Assembly: GCF_023715705.1 (NCBI RefSeq)
Contig: NZ_JAMBOS010000023.1
Coordinates: forward strand, 1 to 64,000
DNA: 64,000 nt
Direction of reading: 5' to 3'
From: Halalkalibacter oceani
GTDB lineage: Bacteria > Bacillota > Bacilli > Bacillales > Bacillaceae_D
The notes beneath the pieces were generated by a model, which saw nothing but the letters and a program-made list of their open reading frames with translations, was not told the DNA's origin and did not search any database. Below are positions 8,293-16,950 of the stretch, piece after piece. Numbering within the stretch: position 1 is the first letter of the stretch; every line of letters starts with the position of its first letter. The position numbers and the translations under genes are program-made.

Positions 8293-9654
8293 ATGAAACC
8301 GACACAAACCATTCGTCAGAAAATACGGCTGTTTCTCATCGTGATGATGCCGATTTTAGTGACACAGCTTGGTTTATATGCGATGAATTTTTTTGATACG
8401 ATGATGTCCGGGCAAGCGGGCGCGGAGGACCTGGCGGGAGTTGCAATCGGTTCCAGTTTATGGGTGCCGGTCTTTACCGGGCTGAGCGGTGTGCTGCTTG
8501 CTTTGACGCCGATTATTTCCCAGACGATTGGCGCTGGCCGTAAGGAAGACGTTCCGTTTTCTGTTTTGCAGGGTGTGTATTTATCCGTTTTTCTTTCCGT
8601 CGTGATTCTGATCAGCGGGGCGTTCGTCATCGAACCGATCCTTGGTTTTATGAGCCTTGATGCGGATGTTGAGTATATCGCTTATCATTACTTGATCGGA
8701 CTTGGCTTTGGCGTGCTGCCATTGTTTATTCAGACGGCCCTGCGTTGTTTTATCGATTCGCTCGGTCAGACGAGGGTGACGATGCTCATTACCCTAATTG
8801 CGCTTCCGATTAATGTGTTTTTTAATTATGTTCTTATTTTCGGCAAGCTCGGCTTTCCGCAGCTCGGCGGAATCGGAGCGGGCTATGCCTCTGCTGTAAC
8901 CTATTGGGTGATTTTGTTCATTACGATTTATTTCGTCAGCCGGGTGCGCCCGTTTGCGGCGTATGGCATTTTTAAAACGTTTGTTAACGTCTCGCTTTCG
9001 AAATGGAAGGAAATTTTATGGCTCGGTTTGCCAATCGGGTTTACGATTTTCTTTGAAACGAGCATTTTTGCCGCCGTTACCTTGTTAATGAGCACATTTG
9101 ATACGGCGACGATTGCGGCTCATCAGGCAGCGATCAATTTCGCTTCGTTCCTGTACATGATTCCACTGAGCATGGCGTTTACATTAACGATTGCCGTCGG
9201 CTATGAAGTCGGGGCTAAGCGGCTTACTGATGCGAAGCAGTACAGCAAGCTCGGGATGGTCATTGCGATCGGCATGGGGATTGTCGCGGGAATTATCATT
9301 TTTCTCTTGCGTGAACCCGTTTCCCGTCTTTATACGATTGATGCGACTGTCGCTGTCCTGATTCAGCAGTTTTTAATTTACTCGATTTTCTTTCAGCTTT
9401 CTGATGCGATTGCCACCCCGATTCAAGGGATTTTGCGCGGCTATAAAGATGTCAATATTCCATTTTTGTTCGCGTTCGTTTCCTTCTGGTTAATCGGGCT
9501 GCCAACAGGATATATTCTCGCCAATTACACCGACTTCGGCCCGTTTGGCTACTGGATCGGGCTTATTACCGGTCTTGCCGTCGCCGCCATTGCCCTGCTG
9601 GGCCGCCTGGCAAAAGTGGAGAAAGGCGCAGCTCAAAGCCGGCTTGAAGGCTGA
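8293..9654 (+). CDS. MATE-family multidrug/Na+ antiporter
   Basis: The product is 453 aa with about twelve hydrophobic helices in two homologous halves. MPILVTQLGLYAMNFFDTMMSGQAG at the N-terminus and the GLPIGFTIFFETSIFAAVTLLM half-repeat are typical of NorM-like MATE exporters, which extrude cationic drugs against Na+ or H+ at the cytoplasmic membrane. RBS AGGAGGAATAGGG precedes ATG 8293. It is monocistronic. A second MATE gene of a different subgroup lies at 27764. Confidence 0.88.
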   Translation: MKPTQTIRQKIRLFLIVMMPILVTQLGLYAMNFFDTMMSGQAGAEDLAGVAIGSSLWVPVFTGLSGVLLALTPIISQTIGAGRKEDVPFSVLQGVYLSVFLSVVILISGAFVIEPILGFMSLDADVEYIAYHYLIGLGFGVLPLFIQTALRCFIDSLGQTRVTMLITLIALPINVFFNYVLIFGKLGFPQLGGIGAGYASAVTYWVILFITIYFVSRVRPFAAYGIFKTFVNVSLSKWKEILWLGLPIGFTIFFETSIFAAVTLLMSTFDTATIAAHQAAINFASFLYMIPLSMAFTLTIAVGYEVGAKRLTDAKQYSKLGMVIAIGMGIVAGIIIFLLREPVSRLYTIDATVAVLIQQFLIYSIFFQLSDAIATPIQGILRGYKDVNIPFLFAFVSFWLIGLPTGYILANYTDFGPFGYWIGLITGLAVAAIALLGRLAKVEKGAAQSRLEG

Positions 9655-9684
9655 GGTGGCTCTGGGATCGCTTACGCATGACAA

Positions 9685-9772
9685 GAGCTTGAGACAAAAC
9701 TAACTTTGAACCTACTGGCAATGGCTTCACACGCCGCAAGCCCGTTGTGAGAGACACACTCACAACGGGCTT
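9685..9772 (+). repeat. 88-bp dispersed repeat, copy 1
   Basis: Runs from GAGCTTGAGACAAAACTA through GGCAATGGCTTCACACGCC to a hairpin AAGCCCGTTGTGAG / CTCACAACGGGCTT. The reverse complement of 41731-41818 matches it at 83 of 88 positions. It lies just after the MATE gene and may double as its terminator. Confidence 0.8.
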
Positions 9773-9826
9773 TAACGTCGCATTTCGGCACATGGCTTAG
9801 CGCTGGTCGACCTTCCTTCCTACGAT

Positions 9827-9869
9827 AAAAAAACAGCAGCCCAAACCATGGCCTTCCTTGGTTTGGGCT
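9827..9869 (-). terminator. Terminator of the small gene at 9878
   Basis: AGCCCAAACC (9838-9847) pairs with GGTTTGGGCT (9860-9869); on the minus strand it is followed by a run of T (complement of 9827-9833). Confidence 0.75.
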
Positions 9870-9877
9870 ACTACTGC

Positions 9878-10129
9878 TTAATTTAATGTAATATGAGAGT
9901 CGCGATGCTGGTACACTCCATCGAGCTCATCGTCAATATCCTCTTCAATTTCTTCGTTCGTCGGCAAGGAATCATAGCTTTCAACAATTGTAAATGTTTC
10001 AAGGCAGAGCAGATGATAAGGGTATTTCTCACCATGATCGCAAATGATCGCGTAAAGCTTGTTTCCTTTCGTACTGACCAGATCCCCCGGCTCCTGAACC
10101 GACCGCTTCCGGTTAATCGTGATATTCAC
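9878..10129 (-). CDS. Hypothetical small acidic protein
   Basis: The product is 83 aa from GTG 10129 with AGAGGTGATGTCAG upstream. The sequence is soluble, with the region GDLVSTKGNKLYAIICDHGEKYPYHLLCLET followed by a strongly acidic tail (EEIEEDIDDELDGVY). The first part looks like a small SH3-like beta fold, and this is only an impression. It has its own terminator. Family not recognised. Confidence 0.6.
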   Translation of the reverse strand: MNITINRKRSVQEPGDLVSTKGNKLYAIICDHGEKYPYHLLCLETFTIVESYDSLPTNEEIEEDIDDELDGVYQHRDSHITLN

Positions 10130-10184
10130 CTGACATCACCTCTTTTTGACACCCAGTATAGCCAAAGAAAGAAGTAAATATACA

Positions 10185-10230
10185 AGGACTCGTCCGAAAA
10201 GGTTGGTTTTTTCCTTTTCGGACGAGTCCT
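10185..10230. terminator. Perfect 18-bp hairpin of the AAAAGG/CCTTTT family
   Basis: AGGACTCGTCCGAAAAGG pairs with CCTTTTCGGACGAGTCCT across a T-rich loop. The T run lies in the loop rather than after the stem, as in the related hairpins near 21258 and 41654. Confidence 0.65.
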
Positions 10231-10452
10231 AAGCAATGTGCGGAGTCGCTACATCATTTATAAGCATAGAGAGGAGTGGGGTTCTCCTCTCTATGCGAGT
10301 AGCGAACGAAGCCATTGCAGCATCCTGAAACAGCGGGGAAGGTTCTTCTCTTCTTAACTTTGCGCAGAACGGAGCCGCTGCTATCATCGTGCGAAAAATC
10401 CAGAAACGGCAGGCGGGGACTCTATTACGATCCTCTTTGAAATGGAGATCCC
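10231..10452. repeat. Intergenic repeat region with nested hairpin
   Basis: No gene seen. AGCAATGTGCGGAGTCGCTAC (10231-10252 area) and GTAGCGAACGAAGCCATTGC (about 10299-10318) form an imperfect outer inverted repeat. They enclose a 13-bp stem, GCATAGAGAGGAG / CTCCTCTCTATGC (10264-10296). GCGCAGAACGGAGCCGC near 10371 repeats the same word family seen at 5355-5375. Confidence 0.55.
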
Positions 10453-10587
10453 TTACTGTTTCTTCTTATTCGCTTTGTTGCCGCCCTCGTCGACAAGTTC
10501 GCTGGCGACCTCCTGATTAAACAGGTTGCGTTGCGGTGTTTGGTTATTGGTCAGGGCTTTGTTTTTTTGCGGTTGACGTTTTTTCAT
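10453..10587 (-). CDS. Small basic Lys/Asn/Gln-rich protein, possible spore protein
   Basis: This 44-aa ORF runs from ATG 10587 with AAAAGGAGCTGCTTCG upstream, a good ribosome-binding site. It is rich in Lys, Asn and Gln, begins MKKRQPQKNKALTNNQTPQ, contains NQEVASELVDE and ends NKANKKKQ. Composition and size resemble minor small acid-soluble spore proteins, and VASEL is loosely like the EFASET word of gamma-type SASPs. The family is not certain; composition is the only evidence. Confidence 0.5.
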   Translation of the reverse strand: MKKRQPQKNKALTNNQTPQRNLFNQEVASELVDEGGNKANKKKQ

Positions 10588-10716
10588 CGAAGCAGCTCCT
10601 TTTCTTCATTTGTGAAATAGCTCTTTCGCTGTTAGTATTTCTGTATTGGCAGAATTTATAAAAGCTTTTCACAGACAAACGAGGAGAAACAGCTCTCGGA
10701 ATAGGAAGGTGCAGAC

Positions 10717-11334
10717 ATGGCAAAGCAGAAATTTTATGTAGTGTGGAGAGGGAGGAAAACAGGGATCTTTCCTACATGGGCGGAATGTGAGGCGCAGGTG
10801 AAGGGCTTTACCGGAGCCCGTTTTAAATCATTTGCGACAAAAGCAGAAGCGGAGAAGGCGTTTAACGAGGGCGGCTTCAAACAATCAGCGGCCAAGCGTT
10901 CTGAACCGCTGACGACGTTTGATGAAGAAATTGATTACGACAGCATTTCGGTCGATGTTGGATGTCGGGGAAATCCGGGTATTGTGGAATATAAGGGCGT
11001 CGACACGAGGACGGGAGAGGTGCTGTTTTTTCATGATGAAATTCATATCGGTACAAACAACATGGGAGAGTTTTTGGCGATTGTCCACGGTCTTGCTTAT
11101 ACGAAGCAGCGTGGAGAGACGAAAACGATTTACTCCGATTCTTTGACGGCAATTAAATGGGTGAAGCAGAAAAAGGTGAACTCTTCGTTAAAACGAACGG
11201 AGGAAACAGCCTATATTTGGTCCCTCGTCGAACGGGCGGAGCGCTGGTTACAGACAAACATGTATCAAAACAAAGTGAAGAAGTGGCATACAGAGAAATG
11301 GGGAGAGATTAAAGCGGATTATGGACGTAAATAA
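10717..11334 (+). CDS. rnhA: Ribonuclease HI with N-terminal hybrid-binding domain
   Basis: The product is 205 aa. An N-terminal RNA:DNA hybrid-binding (viroplasmin-type) domain occupies residues 1-50 ([20 protein letters not shown], then [12 protein letters not shown]). It is joined by a linker to the RNase H fold. The four catalytic acids are visible as Asp80 ([11 protein letters not shown]), Glu118 (NNMGEFLAI), Asp141 ([11 protein letters not shown]) and Asp201 (IKADYGRK). The layout and many residues match Bacillus halodurans RNase HI, the structural model enzyme. It cleaves RNA in hybrids during replication and repair. Confidence 0.93.
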   Translation: MAKQKFYVVWRGRKTGIFPTWAECEAQVKGFTGARFKSFATKAEAEKAFNEGGFKQSAAKRSEPLTTFDEEIDYDSISVDVGCRGNPGIVEYKGVDTRTGEVLFFHDEIHIGTNNMGEFLAIVHGLAYTKQRGETKTIYSDSLTAIKWVKQKKVNSSLKRTEETAYIWSLVERAERWLQTNMYQNKVKKWHTEKWGEIKADYGRK

Positions 11335-11413
11335 TGATCCTCCTTCCCCGGCGCTCCGGACAGGCTGTCCCTGAAAGATGGTTGTAAAAAATCGAAAAGA
11401 GATGGTGAGACAG

Positions 11414-12727
11414 ATGAACGAGTATACGCAGTATGACCTGGTCGGAGTAGGGATTGGCCCCTTCAATCTTGGACTGGCTGCCTTAGCGGAGGAAGGAACG
11501 TCCTTAAAGACGGCTTTCTTCGATCAAACCGAAGTCTTTCAATGGCATCCGGGAATGCTGCTGGAGCAGGCTAACTTGCAGGTGCCGTTTCTAGCTGATT
11601 TGGTAACGATCGCCAATCCGCAAAGCCAGTATACGTTTTTGAATTACATTCATAAACAGAATCGGATGTTTCCGTTCTATTTTTTTAAGCGTTTTGACAT
11701 TCCTAGACAGGAATATAATGACTATTGCCGCTGGGTAGCAACTCAGCTGGCAAACTGTCATTTTGGCTACGAGGTTGTCAATTGCCGCTATCAAAAGCAA
11801 GATGGCGGTTATCTTCTGACGATAAAGGATGTTCGGACCAAAGAGGAGAAAATCGTGCTGGCACGTCATGTTGTGCTTGGGACAGGAAGTGTTCCCCTCA
11901 TTCCGCCCCCGCTTCAAGAAGTGCTCAATGACGATGTCATCCATTCCGGCAGCTACCTTCATTATGCAGATGAAATGAAAGAAGCGCGTTCGATTACGGT
12001 CACCGGTTCAGGTCAGAGCGCCGCTGAAATTTTTTATGACTTGTTGAAGCAGCAGGAGGATCATCGCTATCAGCTCACCTGGTTAACGAGGTCGGCCGGC
12101 TTTTTCCAATTAGAATCGGGAAAGCTTGGACAGGAGGTCTTTTCTAACGATTATGTCGATTATTTTCATCAGCTCTCGTTTGAGCAGCGGCAGGATGCCT
12201 TGCCGACCTTGGAAAGCTTACGAAAAGGCGTCGAGGAAGAGACACTGAAAGCCATTTATGAGCTGCTCTATTATCGGTCTGGTGGAAAACAGCGGCTGCC
12301 GGTCAGAATTCAGGCTATGACAGAGATAGACGGAATTGTGCCGGAGGAGCAAGGCTATCGGCTTGAATGTCAACAGTGGCAGCAGGACAAGTCGTTTACG
12401 CTCCATTCAGAAAAGGTGATTCTTGCCACCGGCTACAAGCCAAGCCTGCCCGACTGGCTGCTCAAGATGGCGAATGAATTGGAGTGGGAGGACGACAAGC
12501 GCTTCGCCGTTACCCGCGACTACCGATTGAAATGGAAAGAAGAGCGTACCGGGCATATGTACACATTGACGAATCTTGAACATACTCACGGAGCCGGGGC
12601 GACAAACCTCGCCTTATCGGTTCAACGGAACCAGATGATTCTTAATGCGATAGCGGGAGAAGAGGTGTATCCTCTACCTTCACAGACCGTTTTTCAGCAG
12701 TTTGGAATTGAGGACAAAGAGGAGTAA
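11414..12727 (+). CDS. L-lysine/L-ornithine N-hydroxylase-like flavoprotein (IucD/SidA/PvdA family)
   Basis: The product is 437 aa from ATG 11414; in-frame ATGs at 11378 and 11402 are possible, but family members start with a short leader before YDLVGVGIGPFNLGLA. The FAD motif GVGIGPFNLGLA, substrate/FAD segment QVPFLADLVTIANPQSQYTFLNYIH, NADPH motif VTGSGQSAAEIF and C-terminal ATGYKPSLP are all present. Family enzymes hydroxylate the side-chain amine of lysine or ornithine for hydroxamate siderophores. No siderophore synthetase or uptake gene is adjacent, so the product is unknown. Confidence 0.82.
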   Translation: MNEYTQYDLVGVGIGPFNLGLAALAEEGTSLKTAFFDQTEVFQWHPGMLLEQANLQVPFLADLVTIANPQSQYTFLNYIHKQNRMFPFYFFKRFDIPRQEYNDYCRWVATQLANCHFGYEVVNCRYQKQDGGYLLTIKDVRTKEEKIVLARHVVLGTGSVPLIPPPLQEVLNDDVIHSGSYLHYADEMKEARSITVTGSGQSAAEIFYDLLKQQEDHRYQLTWLTRSAGFFQLESGKLGQEVFSNDYVDYFHQLSFEQRQDALPTLESLRKGVEEETLKAIYELLYYRSGGKQRLPVRIQAMTEIDGIVPEEQGYRLECQQWQQDKSFTLHSEKVILATGYKPSLPDWLLKMANELEWEDDKRFAVTRDYRLKWKEERTGHMYTLTNLEHTHGAGATNLALSVQRNQMILNAIAGEEVYPLPSQTVFQQFGIEDKEE

Positions 12728-12750
12728 CAAAGGAGACAGTGGTGTCGAAG

Positions 12751-12790
12751 AGGCTTGGCCGAAGGGGTGTTTTTCCCTTTTGTCAAGCCT
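12751..12790 (+). terminator. Terminator hairpin after the N-hydroxylase gene
   Basis: AGGCTTGGCCGAAGGG pairs imperfectly with CCCTTTTGTCAAGCCT around a T-rich loop. It is followed by TAAGCAGTGGGCC, a word like those after other hairpins of this family. Confidence 0.6.
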
Positions 12791-12862
12791 CTAAGCAGTG
12801 GGCCTGTGGCAAGTGAAGCTGTTGGCATTTGGTCGTTTTATTCCAAAAATTCAGAAATGTTA

Positions 12863-12912
12863 TTGAATTTTTTTGGGAGATCAGCTAGGATAGAAATATG
12901 AAAGCCCTTTCA
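12863..12912 (+). promoter_or_regulatory. Promoter and operator of the sugar locus
   Basis: A sigma-A-like promoter TTGAAT (12863-12868), 17-nt spacer, TAGGAT (12886-12891) is followed by TGAAAGCCCTTTCA (12899-12912). That site has perfect TGAAAG/CTTTCA arms and is close to a CcpA cre or LacI-type operator, with CC instead of CG at the centre. Its position over the start point suggests repression. Confidence 0.55.
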
Positions 12913-13008
12913 AAAAATCAGGTTCATTCCAAGGTTTATAGAGGAGCAGGCTGAGAATTTTTTAGCCGCAGCCCTATAAAATAAATAAGCAGGCGAAGGG
13001 GAGGTTAC

Positions 13009-13977
13009 ATGAAAGTAGGAGTTTTTGCCGTGTTGCTGGCCACTGAACCATTACACGAGGTACTTGATTATTTGCAGAAAAAGGGAATAAATACCGTGGA
13101 AATCGGGACTGGAGGCTTTGTGGGGAATGCGCATTGCAACCCTTCTGAATTGCTTGCCAATCCAGAAAAGCTGGCAGCCTTTAAGGATGAATTTGAATCA
13201 CGCGGTATGGAAATAAGTGCGCTAAGCTGCCATGGGAACCCTCTGCACCCTAATGTCAAACGGGCTCAGGAGGATCATCAGACTTTCGTTGATACAGTCA
13301 GGCTTGCAGCGAAGCTGGGGGTTGAGAACGTCGTGACGTTTTCCGGATGTCCTGGTGAATCAGAGCAGTCGCTGTATCCGGTATGGAACACGTGCACGTG
13401 GCCAAATGATTTTGCTGAAGTCTCCAAATGGCAATGGGAAAAGAAAGTAATTCCGTATTGGAAGGAGCAGAATGCGTTTTTGGCGGAACAAATTGTACGC
13501 GCGTCCATTGAGCCGCACCCGGGCTTTGTCGTCTATAATACGGAGACGATGCTGAGGCTGAGAGCAGAATGCGGAACTCAGATTGGCGCTAACTTTGATC
13601 CGAGTCATTACTTTTGGCAGGGGATGGACCCGGTCGCTTGTATCCGTGAGCTGGGCAAGGAAAATGCACTCTTTCACTTTCATGCGAAAGATACGAGAAT
13701 TGACCAGCAGAATTGCGCACTTAACGGCGTACTCGATTTAAAAAGCTATCGTGATCTGGCGAACCGCTCGTGGATTTTTAGAACAGTTGGGTATGGGCAT
13801 GGGGAGGAGATTTGGAAAGAGATTATTAGTGAATTACAACGGATCGGCTATGAGGGAGCGATCAGTATTGAGCATGAGGATGGATTGATGAACCATCTGG
13901 AAGGGCTCGAAAAAGCCATCTCCTTTTTACAAAGCATCATTATTGAAAAACAGGAGGTGGAGATGTGGTGGGCGTAG
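13009..13977 (+). CDS. Sugar phosphate isomerase/epimerase-like TIM-barrel protein
   Basis: The product is 322 aa, with RBS GAAGGGGAGG before ATG 13009. It belongs to the AP-endonuclease-2-like TIM-barrel family (sugar phosphate isomerases/epimerases). Candidate metal ligands occur in [34 protein letters not shown] and AISIEHED. First gene of the sugar locus, it overlaps the next gene by 13 bases. With two Gfo/Idh dehydrogenases and ThuA downstream, a keto-sugar isomerase or epimerase step, possibly in 3-keto-glycoside handling, is inferred. The substrate is unknown. Confidence 0.82.
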   Translation: MKVGVFAVLLATEPLHEVLDYLQKKGINTVEIGTGGFVGNAHCNPSELLANPEKLAAFKDEFESRGMEISALSCHGNPLHPNVKRAQEDHQTFVDTVRLAAKLGVENVVTFSGCPGESEQSLYPVWNTCTWPNDFAEVSKWQWEKKVIPYWKEQNAFLAEQIVRASIEPHPGFVVYNTETMLRLRAECGTQIGANFDPSHYFWQGMDPVACIRELGKENALFHFHAKDTRIDQQNCALNGVLDLKSYRDLANRSWIFRTVGYGHGEEIWKEIISELQRIGYEGAISIEHEDGLMNHLEGLEKAISFLQSIIIEKQEVEMWWA

Positions 13978-15152
13978 AGAAGCGTAAAATCAGAATCGGC
14001 ATGGTCGGTTATAAGTTTATGGGGAAGGCACACTCTCATGCGTATCGCGATGTTTCCTTTTATTTTGATAATCAGGTTGAACCTGTTCTTCAGGCAATTT
14101 GCGGCCGCGATCAGGCTGCGGTAAAGGAAGCAGCAGAAAAAATGGGCTGGCTCAGCTATGAAACGGACTGGAGAGCACTGATCGCTCGTGACGATATTGA
14201 TTTAATCGATATTGTAACCCCGAATAGCAGCCATGCGGAAATTGCGATTGCTGCGGCTGAAGCCGGGAAGCATGTGTTTTGTGAAAAGCCGCTGGCGATG
14301 ACATTGGAGCAGGCGAAGCAGATGCTGGCCGCTGTTGAAAAAAATAATGTGCTTCATATGATCAATCATAATTACCGTTTCGCCCCGGCTGTGCAATTTG
14401 CCAGAAATCTGATCAAATCAGGGCGTTTAGGAAGGATCTATCATATTCGCGCCACCTACTTGCAGGACTGGATAATGGACCCGCAGTTTCCGCTTGTTTG
14501 GCGACTTTCCAAAGAAGCGTGTGGTTCAGGGGCACATGGGGATTTAGCCGCACACAGTATTGATTTAGCGAGATTTCTTGTAGGTGAATTTAAAGAAGTC
14601 AGTGGATTAATGGAAACCTTTATTAAGGAGCGGCCGCTAGTCGAAGGGAGTTCCGGTTTAAGTGGAAGTGCGTCAAGCTCTAAAACAGGACCGGTGCATG
14701 TCGATGATGCCAGCTTATTTCTCGCCCGTTTTGAGAATGGGGCAATCGGGACATTTGAAGCGACGCGTTTTGCCGGCGGGAATCGAAACGGCAATCGCTT
14801 TGAAATTAATGGCGAAAAAGGCTCGCTTCGTTGGGACATGGAAAAAATGAACGAACTGGATGTTTATTTTCATGACGATGAAGTTAATGTTCAAGGTTTC
14901 AGAACTGTAAGCTGCACGGAAGAGGGGCACCCATTTGCCGCTGCCTACTGGCCGGCAGGACATATTATTGGCTATGAACATACTTTTATCAACCTGGTAG
15001 TAGAATTATTAAAGGGAGTTGAGAAAGGGGAAAGTCCGGCGCCGAACTTTGTTGATGGGATGAAAAACCAGGCAGTGCTGGAAGCCGTTGAGCGTTCTGC
15101 AAGCTTGAAAAGGTGGGTCGCCCTTTCAGAACTAGAATCAAACTTCAGCTAA
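13965..15152 (+). CDS. Gfo/Idh/MocA-family NAD(P)-dependent sugar dehydrogenase 1
   Basis: The product is 395 aa, starting at GTG 13965 (or 13968) after CAGGAGGTGGAG and overlapping the isomerase gene, which implies coupled translation. The N-terminal Rossmann fold reads [21 protein letters not shown], then [31 protein letters not shown], where the EKP lysine is the family's catalytic signature. The C-terminal substrate domain carries [14 protein letters not shown]. The family oxidises or reduces sugar hydroxyls, often at C3. Substrate unassigned. Confidence 0.88.
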   Translation: MVGVEKRKIRIGMVGYKFMGKAHSHAYRDVSFYFDNQVEPVLQAICGRDQAAVKEAAEKMGWLSYETDWRALIARDDIDLIDIVTPNSSHAEIAIAAAEAGKHVFCEKPLAMTLEQAKQMLAAVEKNNVLHMINHNYRFAPAVQFARNLIKSGRLGRIYHIRATYLQDWIMDPQFPLVWRLSKEACGSGAHGDLAAHSIDLARFLVGEFKEVSGLMETFIKERPLVEGSSGLSGSASSSKTGPVHVDDASLFLARFENGAIGTFEATRFAGGNRNGNRFEINGEKGSLRWDMEKMNELDVYFHDDEVNVQGFRTVSCTEEGHPFAAAYWPAGHIIGYEHTFINLVVELLKGVEKGESPAPNFVDGMKNQAVLEAVERSASLKRWVALSELESNFS

Positions 15153-15154
15153 CA

Positions 15155-15172
15155 ATTGTACGCGCGTACAAT
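15155..15172. promoter_or_regulatory. Perfect 18-bp palindromic operator
   Basis: ATTGTACGCGCGTACAAT is self-complementary with a central CG step, the form bound by LacI-family dimers. It lies 54 bp before the LacI gene start and just after the first dehydrogenase gene, so autoregulation or an internal promoter is likely. A related half-site GCGGGTACA follows near 15195. Confidence 0.7.
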
Positions 15173-15225
15173 ACTAATTTTTCCAAGTTTTGAACGCGGG
15201 TACATACGAGAAAGGAAGAGCAACA

Positions 15226-16251
15226 ATCGCAACGAGAAAAGATGTCGCAAAAATGGCAGGAGTATCAGAAGCAACCGTATCCCGTGTCTTCAGTGAACAG
15301 GATGCTGTAAAGGAGCATACAAAGCAAAAAGTTTTAACCGCAGCAAAGACGCTTAACTACTACCCAAATGTGATGGCGAAAAATTTTGCAAAACGTAAAA
15401 GCGGGAACATAGGGGTGATTTTACCCTATTTACCAAAGGTGAAGCTGTTTTCTGTTTATTATTTTTCTGAGATTTTAAATGGAATTGGTGAGGCGATTGA
15501 AAAAGAGGGCTATGACATGCTGCTATTATTTCAGCGTGTCGGCCAGCCGTACGATTACAAAAAGTATTTTCTGAGTCATAAGATCGATGCAGCGATTATT
15601 TTAGGCTCGAAGGATTCTCATGAAGAAAGGGACTCTCTGCGCGAGCTAAGGGATGCCAGCTTCCCTTTCTGTCTGGTCAACCAACATTTTGACGGTGAAC
15701 AATTTTGTGAGATTGATGCTGAGCATGTAGCTGGCAGCTATACTGCTGTGACTCATCTGATTGAGCAGGGCTGTCAGAATATTGCTTTTCTCAATGGACC
15801 ACTTGCTTATTCGAACAGTCTTGATCGCTTGAAAGGCTATCAGAAAGCCTTACAGGATCATGGCTTTGCACGACAGGAGCAGGCAGTTTTTTATGGTCAG
15901 TACAGTCTTACTAGTGGCTATAAGGCAGCTGATGATCTGTTATCAGGTCAGCTCTATGACGGTATTGCGGTTGCTAATGACAGAATGGCGATTGGCCTCA
16001 TGCAGCGGATGAAGGAGCTTGGGATCAGGCCGGGAGCTGATATCGCGATTGTTGGGTATGATGACTCCGATGCTTCCGCGATGTGTGATCCGGCTTTATC
16101 AAGCGTCCATGTTCCCTTTTTCGAAATGGGAAAGCGATCTGTCCAGCAGCTTGTTAATCAGCTGTCTGCTCCACAAATGAAGCTGTTTCAAGAGAAACTG
16201 GAAACAAGGCTGCTCATCCGTGAGAGCTCTCAACGAAATCAGGGCAATTAA
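15226..16251 (+). CDS. LacI-family transcriptional regulator, probable AUC start
   Basis: The product is 341 aa. The DNA-binding domain reads ATRKDVAKMAGVSEATVSRVF, with the hinge NVMAKNFAKRKSGNIGVILPY, and a periplasmic-binding-protein-like effector domain ends ETRLLIRESS. Family members begin M-A-T-x-K-D-V-A. Here the codon at the M position is ATC (15226-15228), preceded seven bases upstream by AAAGGAAG. The only standard alternative is TTG 15190, which lacks an RBS and adds 12 unconserved residues. It lies inside the sugar locus and presumably controls it via the palindrome at 15155. Confidence 0.85.
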   Translation: MATRKDVAKMAGVSEATVSRVFSEQDAVKEHTKQKVLTAAKTLNYYPNVMAKNFAKRKSGNIGVILPYLPKVKLFSVYYFSEILNGIGEAIEKEGYDMLLLFQRVGQPYDYKKYFLSHKIDAAIILGSKDSHEERDSLRELRDASFPFCLVNQHFDGEQFCEIDAEHVAGSYTAVTHLIEQGCQNIAFLNGPLAYSNSLDRLKGYQKALQDHGFARQEQAVFYGQYSLTSGYKAADDLLSGQLYDGIAVANDRMAIGLMQRMKELGIRPGADIAIVGYDDSDASAMCDPALSSVHVPFFEMGKRSVQQLVNQLSAPQMKLFQEKLETRLLIRESSQRNQGN

Positions 16252-16284
16252 AGAATGCTCATGTAGGAGTAGGAGGAACTGGTG

Positions 16285-16935
16285 ATGAAAAAGGCATTGA
16301 TATTTCAAGGGGGCTGGGAAGGTCATGAGCCTGCTGAGGTAGCTGAGATTCTGGCCGGCATTTTAAAGCAGGAAACGTATGAGGTTGATATAACGGATAC
16401 ATTGGAAACGTTAGAAAAGGCTGAGCTAACGGGCTATGACTTAATCGTGCCGAATTGGACACAGGGCACGATCACGAAGGAGCAGCTTCAGCCTCTCCTT
16501 GACGCTGTTGCCGCCGGTACAGGGCTGGCCGGGTTGCACGGAGGAATGGGAGACAGCTTTCGGATGGCAGTGGATTATCAATTTATGGTGGGAGGTCAAT
16601 GGGTAGCACACCCGGGCAATGAATTTGTTGAATATCAAGTCCGGATTCTTGATCAAGACCACCCGCTTACCGAAGGAATCAATGATTTTACCGTCGTTTC
16701 TGAACAGTATTATATGCATGTTGACCCTGCTGTAAAGGTTCATGCGACGACAAAGTTTCCAATTAGTGAAGGACCACATGAGGCAAATGGCGAGGTTGAG
16801 ATGCCGGTCGTTTGGACGAAACGCTGGGGGAAGGGAAAGGTCTATTACTGTTCTCTGGGACATGTGGCAAAAACGGTGAACATGCCGGAAGTCATTGCCT
16901 TAATGCGAAACGGAATGGTCTGGGCGACACGATAA
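16285..16935 (+). CDS. ThuA-family (trehalose-utilisation type) glutamine-amidotransferase-like protein
   Basis: The product is 216 aa from ATG 16285 (GTG 16282 also possible) after AGTAGGAGGAACTG. GLHGGMGDSFRM, VAHPGNEFVEYQVRI, DHPLTEGINDFTVVSEQYYMHVDP and VVWTKRWGKGKVYYCSLGH are typical ThuA-fold motifs. ThuA proteins are found with Gfo/Idh dehydrogenases in pathways that make 3-keto derivatives of disaccharides; the exact reaction is unclear. It follows lacI and precedes the second dehydrogenase with short gaps, so it is probably co-transcribed. Confidence 0.85.
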   Translation: MKKALIFQGGWEGHEPAEVAEILAGILKQETYEVDITDTLETLEKAELTGYDLIVPNWTQGTITKEQLQPLLDAVAAGTGLAGLHGGMGDSFRMAVDYQFMVGGQWVAHPGNEFVEYQVRILDQDHPLTEGINDFTVVSEQYYMHVDPAVKVHATTKFPISEGPHEANGEVEMPVVWTKRWGKGKVYYCSLGHVAKTVNMPEVIALMRNGMVWATR

Positions 16936-16950
16936 GGGGGCGGATTGACG

